A stretch of DNA of 64,000 bases from Bondarzewia mesenterica (GCA_004802705.1 SGPL01000074.1:1-64000), one strand, 5' to 3'. Positions 1 through 11,452 are shown, counted from the first letter of the stretch. The notes: generated by a model not told the origin, from the sequence alone. A program made the numbers and translations.

Positions 1-213
1 TTCAGAGAGAAGCGCGAGAACGCCAGCAGCAGAGGACTGTGGTTGAGCAACCATTTGGACGAAGGTGAAGTAGAAATGCGTACTCGACGCGTCACCTCCA
101 AGTTCTCGACGCAGTGGCTGGCCCGACGCTTTTGAGCGGCGCTCAAATTTCGCCGCGAGCAATCCTACTTCCGTTGTCTCCCGCAACAAAATCCCTGTTT
201 ATACTTTCGTCAA

Positions 214-825
214 ATGTCCCTTCTCGCTCGTAACGCTCGCGCCGTTGCGCGCACGGTCTCAAAGTCCCGTTCATATTCCCTTGTTGTGGATGCCCCTTCC
301 TCAGAGTGGGTCGCCAAGCGTACCGCCGTTAAACATCACGCTGCTGGTTTGTTGCATACTGCATCTATCATGCATTTGTCGTGACATCACTTTCTTCAGA
401 GACTGCCCAGTTGTGGAGGAAGATTAGGTGCGTCGTCAGATGTATGATAAGCGAACACTCTCCATTGATATTTCGGTCACCAGCTTCTTCGTCTGCTTTC
501 CCACCGGTGCGTTGACCGTCTTGTCCCTATCTCGAGTTATCATCATGACCTTTCCTGAACAGCGCTCGCCGTCCTTGCCTGGGTCCGCAATGTCGAGGCG
601 GAGCATGCGGAGCACGAGGAGCACGTGAAAGCAGAGCACGGTGGTGAATTGCCAGAGCTGCCCGCATACGAGTATCTCAACAGGCGTACCAAGCCTTTCC
701 CGTGGGGTCCAAACTCCCTCTTTTTCAACCCTCATGTAAGTTCACCCCCACACGTTGGTGAAAATTACGCATCGAAGTTGAATCCTTCGTCTTATCAGGT
801 GAACAAGGACATGAGCAAGGCTTGA
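214..825 (+). CDS. COX13: Cytochrome c oxidase subunit VIa (COX13/COX6A)
   Basis: This is a nuclear-encoded small subunit of mitochondrial complex IV, with a single membrane span in the inner membrane. Five exons are inferred: 214-346, 400-427, 484-506, 563-735 and 799-825, giving 127 aa, the usual family length. The N-terminus MSLLARNARAVARTVSKSR is Arg/Ser-rich like a mitochondrial presequence. LWRKIS-FFVCFPT-ALAVLAWVRN forms the membrane span, followed by the family hallmark PAYEYLNRRTKPFPWGPNSL and FFNPHVNKDMSKA. Splice phases all agree and the Ser codon of KIS is split between exons 2 and 3. Exons 2 and 3 are only 28 and 23 nt, so automatic gene callers may miss them. No other start is plausible because the ATG opens directly onto the targeting peptide. 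Confidence 0.93.
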
Positions 826-1781
826 TTTTCTCTTTCCCTGTTCGACTCAGCCGAATAAAGCATTTCTTTTTTTTCTGGGCATTGAAAGGGATGTTCCCTC
901 ATGCGCAGGGTAAAATGTGCGTCGTATACAAGTTAGGTTCTGCATGAAGACACATGTAAGTAAAATCCAGCTGCGTCTGGGCTTTGTCGAGGCAGAAGAG
1001 TCCAGACAGTTGCTTGCCCAGACTGAACGAGATTNACGCGTAATAGACTTTCCACTGATCCCACTATGCAAGACTATGCATCACGTCGCCTGAGCATATC
1101 TCTCGCGTTCCATGAGGCTCGTGCCAGCCGCACATATATATGGACTATGGTGCCGGCAGGTTTTGACCATGATCTACACTAGGGAGTGGCCGACTGTGTC
1201 GGCACCAACCTTGCTTGCGGTGTCGCGTTCAATCGAACAATTTGAGGCTCATCCACATATTTAGGTAGCACATCGTGCACAAGTAGACACGCAATGTGAT
1301 GCTCTAAGGACGTCGTGTAAAGTGAGAGATAGCCAAAGTCATTCGGTGTACAATAGTGCAAGGGCACGACACGGCGACGGCGGCATAATTTTTTGAAGAG
1401 GAGTGCACTAGCGGGCAGCGTCAATAAAGTCGTTATTGATAATCTGTTGAATGAAGCCCGCCCAGAAACACGTTCAGATGTACACATTTGTGAGCTTAAT
1501 TTGGGCCAGGCCAGCACGGACCAGCCAAAATATGAGGGGGTCTAAAAATGTTTTTGTCCGCGGCCAATTTCGCCACTGTACAACGTAATATTCTTTTCGT
1601 TAACGAGGATGAGTCGTCAGAAATAAAATGCGGACGACTTAATGCGTGCTTACTTTTAGCTGAATAAGACTGAAGGGATTCATACGATAGAATGTCAACG
1701 TCATGAGTAGTGATGCCAAGAGGATCCATGAATTTATTCGAAGGTGTCCATCCAGATAATCAAGGAGACGCGAAAGAACGC
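826..1781. other. Intergenic region without supported gene
   Basis: About 950 bases between COX13 and the GH5 remnant. The open frames here lack recognisable domains and mostly lack ATG starts. One n lies near 1034. I see no RNA gene or repeat that I can support. Confidence 0.6.
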
Positions 1782-3175
1782 CTAGGGATTTATGACACGC
1801 CGAGCGATGAGTTGCTGGGCCGCGTTCGCAAGTGTCGCTAGCACGTTTTTCTTATCAACTCTGTTTCCACAAACCGTTAGGTCCACCATCACCAGAAACG
1901 CTGGGGCGTTGAAATAGCGTACCCTTCTGTGCCATACCCATCATTGGGCGACTGCCCGATCGTCCCAGTGGAGTCGCCCGTGTTCTGCACAGGTATGATG
2001 CTAACCGGAATGAATGTCCCGTCCTGAGTGGTCAGGTTATTGGAGGTCCATCATTGATACTGTATCATGCCCTGGACGCCGGCTTGGATACCAGCTTGGA
2101 GCCATTGCTGGTATGCAGAATCGCGCTGCTGATCCGTCACGTTGGGCATGCTATTTTCGCTGCCTGCAAAAGAAGGTGCCGTGAAAAATGAAACCCCTCT
2201 TGCCACAAACAGTGATACATGTCAGAAACTCACCCTCGTTGGGAGTTGTCGCGATGCTGGGCAGCGTGCTGTTGAAAGGAACAAAGAATGGTGCATTGAA
2301 TTGCGTGACGAGACCGAAACCTGCCAGCGCAAGGGGTTTGTCGACGCTACACAACAATCTTTGAATCAGCATCCCATCATTACAGGGAAGAGAAGACTAA
2401 AATCTGAATCGCTCACGCCTGGGCGACAGAAACTTGGCTCTGGATCCAATCGATACCCTGCTGCACAGTTGCATCGAAATCGACGCTCGTGCTCTGAGAG
2501 GCGTCGGATGCTTGTCCCAAGGTGCCGTAGCTGTTTTGATCGGGGAAGAGCTGGAACGAACCGAACCCAATGTCCGGGATGTTAAGGATATCCTGGCTGT
2601 CAACACCCTGTGAACCATCGAATGCCGAGCCGACTCCGTTGTCCTGTCTTTTTGACTTGCCTTGATAAGATCAAAGTTTTAAAAAGGAATTCCTGTCAAG
2701 AGGTAATTTCGGAACAAAGGTGGAAAACGCTTACCGGACGCGACCCAGCGTCCGCGGATTTTGACACCATCCCTAACTTCAGTAGAGGCAGTACTGACCC
2801 TGCGACGCTTGTCGGCAATATCTCGCATGAGGCGGGCCTTGGTCATGACGCCGCTGACAGAGCGACGACGAGCGCCTGAGGCACCCGCAGCCGCAGAGGG
2901 CCTTGGAGCGGGAGGGTTGAGAGGGAAGAGCTTGGGACAGGAGGGGCACTGGAAGCCGTGGTTCCTGCACGAGGCCATCATGAGAAAAACTGATTAGGGC
3001 ATTGGAAAACAAGGCTTACCCAGAACACACCAGGTGATTAGAGTCTATTGAGCGAATGAACTGCGATACGTCGGCGTGCCATTTCGTGATGGTAAGCGTG
3101 TTACATGACTCGCTCGCGGGGATGGACGAGTTGCCTCGCATCTGGTTTTCCTCAAGCCTTGCCAAGTTCCTGCAA
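1782..3175 (-). pseudogene. GH5 mannanase-like glycoside hydrolase remnant (GH5_31-like), 5'-truncated
   Basis: Read on the minus strand, exons spell the C-terminal half of a secreted GH5 endo-beta-mannanase-type enzyme. They begin MRGNSS...TITKWHADVSQFIRSIDSNHLV, continue with FQCPSCPKLFP and KIRGRWVASG, then DGSQGVDSQDILNIPDIGFG, LFPDQNSYG, and LAGFGLVTQFNAPFFVPFNS. The end reads QQWLQAGIQAGVQGMIQYQ, an in-frame TGA (2051-2053), then WTSNNLTTQDG and a tail LANAAQQLIARRVINP before TAG at 1782-1784. The N-terminal half of the TIM barrel should lie at 3,200-4,000 but is absent. The segment where the acid/base Asn-Glu motif should sit (about 3,150-3,175) is disrupted (ELGK-A-stop). Both point to a decayed gene. 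The subfamily assignment rests on remembered family motifs, so it is less certain than GH5 itself. Confidence 0.72.
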
Positions 3176-3758
3176 GGCATGTTTGCAATGTGCATACCCA
3201 CCTCTACCTAATATTACCACAGGTGAGTTATCGCAGAAGGAAAGAAAGGGGAATGCATCGCTTGTACGGCGTTTGAGACATTGCGCCACAGCGCCTCTAT
3301 GTAACGGTCAAGGCCAAGGACTCACATCTCGCAGATTCACGGAGATTGGACGCTCCGTTAGTTCCGCATTTCATTCTCATTTGATCCCATTCTCCTATGT
3401 TCTTGTGCTCCTGTGTTTCTCTGTTGTTTTCTTCATTTCACTCCAGTACTGTTTCACTTCCTTTTATTGATTCGAAGACTCCTATCCTCGTATGTATTTA
3501 TATGGACTATGCTTGTACTCAGATACTCGTCGAATCAACCCCCGTAACCGGGTCCCCTTGTTCGTGATTTCACTGCGTGTCTCATCGCGCTCCTCAAGTC
3601 TCGCGATTGGGCCTTGCCCCTTACAGTTTGATTCGACCAATCAGACTTTTCTTGTCTCGCTTATCTAATCTCTATCGACGCGCGCCGCTCTTGCTTTTTT
3701 GCATACGCTCTCGCCTTTATCTGCTCGCGCTCTACTCGCTCGCGCATTCCCTCACCCC
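3176..3758. other. Pyrimidine-rich noncoding stretch upstream of a hypothetical ORF
   Basis: This is where the missing 5' half of the GH5 gene would be, but no GH5 motifs appear on the minus strand. The plus strand is CT-rich from 3,370 to 3,750, as is common just upstream of basidiomycete start codons. Nothing else is supported. Confidence 0.5.
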
Positions 3759-4049
3759 ATGTCCTCACTCGACCCTACCAGCTCTTCAACTGAGATGTCT
3801 GGGAGTCAACCTACCACCAACTCCGACAACCCAGCAATGGAGGAGGCTTCTCCTCCCCCTGTGTATCAGGCTCCCTCTGCGCCGACTTGGAGGGAGTACT
3901 CGGACATGGCTCGAGCCATTTCGTCCGTTGGCTCCATGCATGCTATGCATGCAGACAACCAGATAGCTATGGGACGAGCATTACATCAGGAAATCTACAC
4001 GTATCTTAAAACAACTTATAGACCTTATACAAGGTCACAAAAGTTGTGA
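3759..4049 (+). CDS. Small hypothetical protein (uncertain)
   Basis: An ATG at 3759 follows a CT-rich leader and opens 96 codons. The product starts MSSLDPTSSSTEMSGSQP, is Ser/Thr/Pro-rich, then has a helical-looking stretch around WREYSDMARAISSVGSM. I recognise no family. Similar short Pro/Ser leaders occur next to transposon-derived genes, and the frame may continue through an unrecognised intron. Because it sits among pseudogenes, it could itself be a fragment. Confidence 0.25.
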   Translation: MSSLDPTSSSTEMSGSQPTTNSDNPAMEEASPPPVYQAPSAPTWREYSDMARAISSVGSMHAMHADNQIAMGRALHQEIYTYLKTTYRPYTRSQKL

Positions 4050-4341
4050 AAGTGTAAAAAGTGTAAAAAATGAACAAAGGTGAGTAAGATACCTAACTTT
4101 TTTAATTATGTAGAAAAGGCACTGTAAGTATGTCCAAGCCAATAAAAGTCTCTCGCTTTTCGTAAAATTACATTGCTTTGGAAAAGTTGTGTAGAAAGTC
4201 GAGTAAAGCAAGATCTAATCAAGTGATTTTAAGTAGGGTCCCATAGGACAATCACACAGCCGATGCGGAATGACAAAATAGACATATATCATTGCGATAC
4301 CAGGCTCAAACAATTACGATATAGCTATGTACGGTGCGCCG

Positions 4342-4462
4342 GAGCCAGCCGATGACGATGATATGGAGAAATAGGTGTACTACGAGCCAGCGGATGATGA
4401 CGATGCAGAGAAATGTGTATAGGAGCCAGCCGACGATGATGAAAAAACGTGCGCACTGCGCA
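4342..4462. repeat. Degenerate tandem repeat, about 40 bp period
   Basis: Three consecutive copies begin with gagccagcc/g followed by GATGACGATG-type runs and a gagaaat block, at about 4342, 4384 and 4423. A weaker fourth start follows. The period shrinks from 42 to 39 bp. It lies just beyond the 3' end of the DUF6532 pseudogene. Confidence 0.6.
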
Positions 4463-4524
4463 GGACCCAGCAGACAGCTACAATATATGAACCAACCAAC
4501 TTATAGGCCGGATCACGGTGCACG

Positions 4525-7111
4525 CTACTCCTGGTACCGATCCCTGTCAACAATGGATCCGCGCACAGACAGATTTCCAGCAGCCACTGCCTCGGATGCT
4601 CGAATAAGGGTGCCTCCTTTGTGCGAGCGCATGTACTTCAACGAGTTCATCTTGATAACCTCCCAGGACGCTGCTGGAAGCTGTTGAATGGAGAGTGAGT
4701 ATTCTGCCGATTTTTCACCCCAGTTCGTCTCGGAGAATGTGTTTTCGGACTTGACATCATGTCTCTTGAGATTTCCTGTTGTCCACATGCTTAATGCACG
4801 TTCGAGCTGTAAAAGCAGTCAGATTAGTACATCTCCCATACATGTACAACAGAAGGATCTACCGCGACTGCAGTCAGAACGAGAGCACCGACGGGCATCT
4901 TGTGGGACATGTATTCGCTCGCAAGGCCACCGAGTGCGGATAGATGGTGCGCGAAAACCATATATACCCACGGCGTTTGAAATGCCTCGCTGAATACCTG
5001 TTACACTCCTTGTTATTGACCTGCATTCAAATATCAAAGGCGACTTACCAGATTCATGGGATCGGTATTGTCTATGCTTCCCCATAGAAACGGCACATGA
5101 TACCCGATAGCCCACGCGGCATACTCCGCCCGCTCACCAGCAGTCTCATATGCCTTGTCGCTGTCCTAGTATGCTTCTACGGTGGCGGCGGCAGCGGTCG
5201 TAAATCCATTGCGCCATTCATATGTTCACTGCATAATCTAATGAAAGCAATTTCAAGAATGAAAACGTTGACGCAAAATGTGGTCACTTACGAGGAAATG
5301 AACGGGATCACCGTGAGCAGAAACGGTGTGATGCACAAAGTTGAACACACCGTCCCACAGCATTTGCAGCTAGCTGACCATGTCGGAGGTATCCCATGGG
5401 TTGATGAGGGTGCCCATAGACTCCCGCCATGAAGGAACGAAGACGCATCGCCAGCGAGCTTGAGTTCCCGCAGGAAGGTTAGCATTAGCATACACTACTG
5501 CAGGTTCACCGACAGCCGGAGGATGCAGCGGCTGTGTTGGACTCGGCAATGTATGCACGATGGTGACATCTGGAATCTATGAATACAGCTGTGTCAGTGC
5601 GTGATACCAAAGAATAAATAAACCACAGACCGGTATGACTATCAATTCCATACTATCGGACGCTTCATCATCGGCGTCGGATTCGTCAAAGTGTTGGGTC
5701 CGCCGGTGGCCACTAGCCACGACGGGCACCCTGGCTCTCGCAATGTGGGTCGCGGTGTCCTCTTGCACAGCAGCCTGTTGCGTTCTAGCACGGCGAGTAA
5801 CAGTTTTGGGCATGGGCAAATTTCGTTGTGGTTGAGCGGCTGAAGAGACAGCATCGCGTCTCGGCGTGGCCATCTGCATTTGAGTGAGCCGAGGGACAAC
5901 ACTATGTCTGGACGTGGCCTGTTGTGATTGAGGGGGCTGAGTCGCACTGCTGAGTTTGGGCACCGTAGCCTGCTGTGTTTGACTTGGAGGAGGAAGGGCA
6001 ATGGAGTCAGCTTGAACGGTGGCCTTCTTTTTGGCCGCCGGATGACTTCGTAAAGGCGGGGGACCTTGGAGTTTGCGCGTCGGACCTCCAAAATTTATAG
6101 TAAGGCTCGGAGCCTCCAATTCAGCCTCAGAACACATGTTAGTACTTCATAGTGATCTTTATAATAATAAAAGCGCACCTGTATCTCCTGTCCATCCGCG
6201 TACTCTGCCCCACCATCAAATCCTATATTGGTCTCCATGTCGCGTGTCCTGATACCAGACGCAGCTGCGTGCTCAGCGTCTTCATCCTCGTCTTCATAGC
6301 CACCATACAAAAGCCGGAAATTGGCATCGCCTTCATCCTCGCTGTGGCCGTCATCATCCACTATTGCTTCGCGGCTACCGGAGGGGTTATAAGAGGGTGT
6401 TGGTGAGTCATGAGCGTTAGAGGAGGCAGGGAACATGGGCAGCATTGCTGAGGCTGTAGAAGTTGACTTAAGAGAGTTCTCAATGCTGCGGAAATCCGAA
6501 GCGAGGCCAGAGGGAAAAATGGCAGCGGCCTTGAGAGCCTGAGCCGCCTTCGCAGCACCACTGAACAAGGTAGTAAGTACTTAATGACGATTAGAGATGA
6601 TTTTTTTACCTGTCTGACATGCTGTGCTCCTCTACAGCCTTCCTTTTTCCCTTCGTGCATTCGACCATGACAGCGCTCCTTAAGCCAGGAGGCTTCATCC
6701 TGACCTTCCGCTCGGAGTCTCCTTTTCGATTAGTAAATCTCGCAGACCCTAACCCATTAGTGACATACCATCTTCCAGCACGACATGATCGTTATCTGTG
6801 CCGCCGTCGCCGTCCTTGATCACTTCCACAGCCAACGGTCGAGTTACCTTTTTTATGGTACTCAAAGCAGGGTGAGCCACCGATACATTCATGTCTTGGG
6901 CATGCATCGCCTCTTCTAGGTGAGCAACCTTGCGGATGCCCGCTTGGGCCTTTTCATTGACCTGTTTCTTTTCTGCAGCCACCAGCTTGCATTCTGCATC
7001 GATCTGAGCACTGGACTTACGAGGGTTTCGCATATCCGGAAGTCCAGGATGTTGGCCTTTGTTAGAGGCACGAGTGGTAAGACGAGGAGCGGGGTTGGTG
7101 TTTTGAGACAC
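4525..7111 (-). pseudogene. DUF6532-domain (Tnp-associated) protein, two in-frame TAG codons
   Basis: This is a multi-exon minus-strand gene of a type expanded in Agaricomycetes and found with transposons; its molecular function is unknown. The first exon (ATG at 7111) begins MSQNTNPAPRLTTRASNKGQ and contains RKSSAQIDAECKLVAAEKKQ. An acidic region with GGYEDEDEDAEH and a Gln/Pro-rich linker (about 5,640-6,130) follow. The DUF6532 core then spells RWRCVFVPSWRESMG, LQMLWDGVFNFVHH, EWRNGFTTAAAATVEAY, AEYAAWAIGYHVPFLW, VFSEAFQTPWVYMVFAHHLS, and ALSMWTTG...WGEKSAEYSLSIQQLP, ending at 4525. In-frame TAG codons occur at 5370-5372 (after DMVS) and 5166-5168 (after EAY). Neither can be removed by an obvious GT-AG intron, so I call it a pseudogene, or a gene with two sequence errors. 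Confidence 0.68.
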
Positions 7112-7587
7112 TGCGAAAAATTCTGGTGCGTCGTGATTTCAGTTGAAAAAGTGACAAGAGACTAAAAAATGTTCGATGTATGCTTATATGGAATTCAACC
7201 CTTGACCCTTGACCCATTGAGCGATATTTTCCAGGGCAATCTTATGAGCGATGAGCGGCGCGCGGTGAGACTCTGACGAAGCTTTGTTTGCACTTTGTCC
7301 TCAGCCTATGGGATATATGTGCTTTGCCCTCGACCCATGCACCGTGCNCCGCTTTGCCCTTGACCCATGCACCGCGCGCCGCTTTGAATTTATTCAGCGA
7401 CGCGCATCCTTTTTTTTGGTCTCCAGTGGGGATATGACTAGCCGCTAGCCCGACTCGTCATCATGACGGGCTTTCTTTGAACATATCCTTCCCACAGCAC
7501 CTCCCCATCTTTATTGGATGTCACCAAGGTCCGTCTCATAGTCATTTGAGTGTTTTTTCTCCCCTCGTTTGTTCTTTTCCAGCAACG
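7112..7587. promoter_or_regulatory. Noncoding region between DUF6532 pseudogene and Plavaka transposase
   Basis: This holds the divergent 5' flanks of both genes, a 30-bp direct repeat (7321-7380), and related ttgaccc-type motifs around 7,198-7,220. It probably includes the left terminal or subterminal region of the Plavaka element, but I could not fix a terminal inverted repeat. Confidence 0.4.
7321..7390. repeat. 30-bp direct repeat, two copies plus partial third
   Basis: Unit gctttgcccTcgacccatgc followed by accgYgcNcc occurs at 7321-7350 and again at 7351-7380 with two or three differences. A third gctttg begins at 7381. The position, 200-270 bp upstream of the transposase ATG, fits a subterminal repeat array of the transposon. 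Confidence 0.7.
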
Positions 7588-10500
7588 ATGCCCCCTCACA
7601 ATCGCCGCCCAATTTATCAACCTTTCAAGTATCTTTGCGGCATAGGGACATGCCCGCGGGGATTTAGAAACCGAGCGGGGTATACGCAGCATCGCTGTGC
7701 TGCCCATGAACACGGTATTTTTGGTCCTCGGCCAGTGGTAGTAGCACAACCCGTGGATGGACTCGACGACTTCATCGGTGCAGACGCTCTCAATGGCGAA
7801 CCACCTGATCACGAAAGCCTGATCGGCCAGAAAAAGGCTTACACTGCCCATCATCCCATCCTCGATGGTAAGCAAATTCTTCTCGTCTCCTTCAACTGTT
7901 ATTAACCATGATGCCTGCAGGCACACCCTGCGACATTCATGGGAATGACCTGCCTGCAAATACGCCGCCTCCTGCTCGCCCAAGTGCAAATGACCCTGCC
8001 GACTTTACACTGTACGATACCCGAGTGGAATTTGAACTTGCGGACCTCCTCTTTCGACGGAATCAGACACCGGCGGGCGAGATTGACGACCTTCTAGCGC
8101 TTTGGGCTGCCACTGTCAAGGAACCCCCATTCGCTGACCACAATGACTTGTACGATACTATCGATGCTACTACATTAGGAGACGCACCATGGAGTTCATT
8201 CTCAGTATTGTATAAAGGTGACACAAGCGGAGAGAACGTCGTGCCGTGGAAGCTAGCCGAGTATGAGGTTTGGACACGCAACCCACGAACACTATTCCGA
8301 AATCAGCTCGCCAACCCTGACTTCGAAGGCGAGATCGACTACAGTGCAAAGCAAGTATTCAACGAGGGGGGAAAGCGGGAATGGAAGGATCTTATGTCAG
8401 GGAATTGGGCTTGGGAGCAGTCAGTACGTCTCATATCTGTGCGCGATATTACGGATGTAGGATGACCTCACTAACGTACTTATAGGATATCATAGCAGAA
8501 GATGAAGAGACGCATGGGGCCATGTTTGTCCCAGCAATCCTCGGAAGTGACAAGACAACCGTCTCTGTCGCAACAGGTCAAAACGAATATTATCCGCTGT
8601 ATGGCTCAATCGGAAATGTTCAACAACAACGTGCGCCGCGCGCATCGCAACGCAGTCTCTGTGTTAGGTTTTTTGGCAATACCTAAGAGTGAGTGCTACG
8701 TTTTTACTCCATCCTCGTGGTTGTACTCATACTAGTATTTTAGCCAACAGGCAATACAAAGACGACCCAGCATTTCGCAAATTCTGCCGCCAACTGTTTC
8801 ATGCTTCTCTCACAACAATTTTCGAGCCGCTCAGAGCCGCTATGACAACACCCGAAGTCACTCGCTGTCCCGATGGACACTTTCGATGCATTATCTATGG
8901 GCTCGGGCCATACATCGCTGACTATCCAGAACAGGTGCTTCTCGCCTGTATTGCACAAGGCTGGTGTCCACGGTATGTAGATTGTTAGGCTATCATTATG
9001 ATTATATTCTGATAATTTCGGCAGATGTACAGCACGGTCAGATGATTTAGATGGATGCAATACAGGATACGGCCAACGCTCACATGAACACACACGTCTT
9101 CTAATGAAGACGTGCGACCACAAGATGCTCTGGGACGAGTACGGCATCGTTGGCAACATTATGGTATGAGCGTACTATTATGTCACAACGAGGATATTTT
9201 ACTAATCTGCATCCACCAACTTTTAGCCATTTACATCTAGCTTTCCCCGCGCTGATATCCACCAGCTTTTATCCCCAGATCTTCTCCACCAAATCATCAA
9301 GGGGACATTTAAGGACCATCTGGTATCCTGGGTTGGTGAGTATCTCGACATTGTGCACGGTGCAACTCGAGCGGCCAGTATTATGGCAGACATCGACCGC
9401 CGGTGAGTTTTGTTCTTTCATTTTCATCCCCACTGCTTAACTTCCTTGCACAGTATTGCTGCTGTACCGGCATTCCCAGAGTTACGACGGTTTCCAGAAG
9501 GACGCGGCTTCAAGCAATGGACCGGCGATGACTCTAAGGCCTTGATGAAGGTATGCAGCATTAGATAAGCCTTTCATGTTTTCTAGTGGGGCTAATGTAT
9601 GTACAGGTCTATTTACCTGCGATTGCGGGGCATGTACCACCACAGATGGTCCGAGCGCTCAGCGCATTTCTAGATTTTTGCTATCTTGTACGCCATGACG
9701 TGCTTGATGAAACCACACTGGACGCGATTGACGACGCACTGGACCGGTTCCACAATGATCGCGCTATATTTCACAAGGCCGGTGTTCGCCCGAATGGCAT
9801 TTCTCTCCCTCGTCAACATTCCCTCAAACATTATCGAAGTATGATTCAAATGTTCGGAGCTCCCAATGGCCTCTGCTCGTCAATCATGGAGTCGAAACAC
9901 ATCAAGGCCGTAAAGGAGCCATGGCGTCGTTCAAGCCATTTTGTGGCACTCGGGCAGATGCTGCTGACAAACCAACGTCTCGACAAGCTCGCTGCATCTC
10001 GCGTCGACTTTGCTGCACGCCATATACTTGATGGTCCCTGCCTTCCGCCATGGGTTCATCCCATTCAACTGCCACTTGATTCAATACCAGAAGATGAGCC
10101 CAACAACAGGAATGAAGCTCCCGAGGATGACGACGATGACGGAACTGTTGAAGGATCTCAAATCATGGCGGAAGTCACTCTGGCAAAAACAGAAGGTGAG
10201 TCCCATCTTGTATATTGTATCTAATAGTAAGTTTATCACATCCATGACAGCGCGACACTACCCACATCGGCTTGCCGCGCTCGCGCTCGCAGTCAAACAA
10301 CCTCGTCTCCCCGAGCTTGTCTGGCGATTCCTTTTCGACCAGCTCTACCCCGACGCTCCTCTATCTGCTTCCGAGATTCCCTTGTCAGAGTGCCCCGTCG
10401 TTCGTGGCCGAATCTCGGTGTTCCATTCTGCTGTCGCCATCTACTATGCACCAAGTGATCCATCTGAGATCGGAGGTATGCATAAGGAGCGCATTTGTGC

Positions 10501-10912
10501 CACACCGCTCTGGCGAGGGACTGCTCCTCGCCGTGATTGCGTCTTTGCTGAGAAAGATGCGGACTTGCCGGGCATGCGAGGCCTTCATGTCGTGCGCGTA
10601 CTGCTTTTTTTATCCTTTTCTCATAATGGCAAGGCTTATCCCTGTGCTTTAGTACAGTGGTTCATACCTGTAGGAGACGAGCCATGCCAATCTACAGGCA
10701 TGTGGGTGATACAGCCCGACATCACTCCGGATGGTAGTCGCATCACGTCGATCATCCACGTCGACAGCATTGTTCGCGGCGCTCATTTGATCGGAGTGTA
10801 CGGTAATGAGTTTTTACCGTACGACTTTCACTATACAGACTCGCTCGATGCGTTCCGTGCTTACTACGTTAATAAATTTATAGATCATCACGCGAATGAG
10901 ATTGCATTCTAG
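7588..10912 (+). mobile_element. Plavaka-type DNA transposase gene (one frameshift)
   Basis: This encodes a transposase of the fungal Plavaka family (CACTA-related), with exons separated by 50-70 nt introns. The N-terminus holds a zinc-finger-like CGIGTC...HRCAAH. Next come HHPILDG-TPCDIHGNDLP, FELADLLFRRNQ, and WKLAEYEVWTRNPR. The core motifs are AMFVPAILGSDKTTVSVATG, QNEYYPLYGSIGNV, PDGHFRCIIYGLGPYIADYP, SPDLLHQIIKGTFKDHLVSW, FPEGRGFKQWTGDDSKALMK, MVRALSAFLDFCYLVRHDV, and IMESKHIKAVKEPWRRSSHF. The last exon continues to NKFIDHHANEIAF. After IGNV the frame shifts at 8621-8630 (caacaacaac): one extra base separates it from NNVRRAHRNAVSVLGFLAIP in another frame. The rest is open, so insertion looks recent or the shift is a read error. 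The 3' flank is lost in the N gap. Confidence 0.88.
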
Positions 10913-11452
10913 TCTATTTTACGGACACTTAATAGCACCTTTTGTGACTTTTTTCGCCTGTTTCCAACTTGTTTGCAAATGTCAACTTATGAGTGGGGGA
11001 NNNTNNNNNNNNNNNNNNNNNNNNNNNNNNNNNNNNNNNNNNNNNNNNNNNNNNNNNNNNNNNNNNNNNNNNNNNNNNNNNNNNNNNNNNNNNNNNNNNN
11101 NNNNNNNNNNNNNNNNNNNNNNNNNNNNNNNNNNNNNNNNNNNNNNNNNNNNNNNNNNNNNNNNNNNNNNNNNNNNNNNNNNNNNNNNNNNNNNNNNNNN
11201 NNNNNNNNNNNNNNNNNNNNNNNNNNNNNNNNNNNNNNNNNNNNNNNNNNNNNNNNNNNNNNNNNNNNNNNNNNNNNNNNNNNNNNNNNNNNNNNNNNNN
11301 NNNNNNNNNNNNNNNNNNNNNNNNNNNNNNNNNNNNNNNNNNNNNNNNNNNNNNNNNNNNNNNNNNNNNNNNNNNNNNNNNNNNNNNNNNNNCGNGTCCT
11401 TNGNNTNNACNGTTACNCAAANCNNCANNTCANCAGATCTCAACTCACTCCC
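10913..11452. other. Transposon 3' flank and assembly gap
   Basis: About 80 bases of AT-rich sequence follow the transposase stop, then an N-run from about 11,001 to 11,392 and a patch with scattered n's. The gap abuts the mobile element, as expected when assemblers fail on a repeat, so the element's right end cannot be defined. Confidence 0.85.

Noticed and set aside
1179..1517. Minus-strand frame of 112 codons
   Set aside because: Does not begin with ATG and shows no recognisable protein features.
5166..5372. Idea that TAG is read as an amino acid in this genome
   Set aside because: Genuine genes in the window (for example SER1, RRP3) end in TAG, so TAG acts as a stop here.
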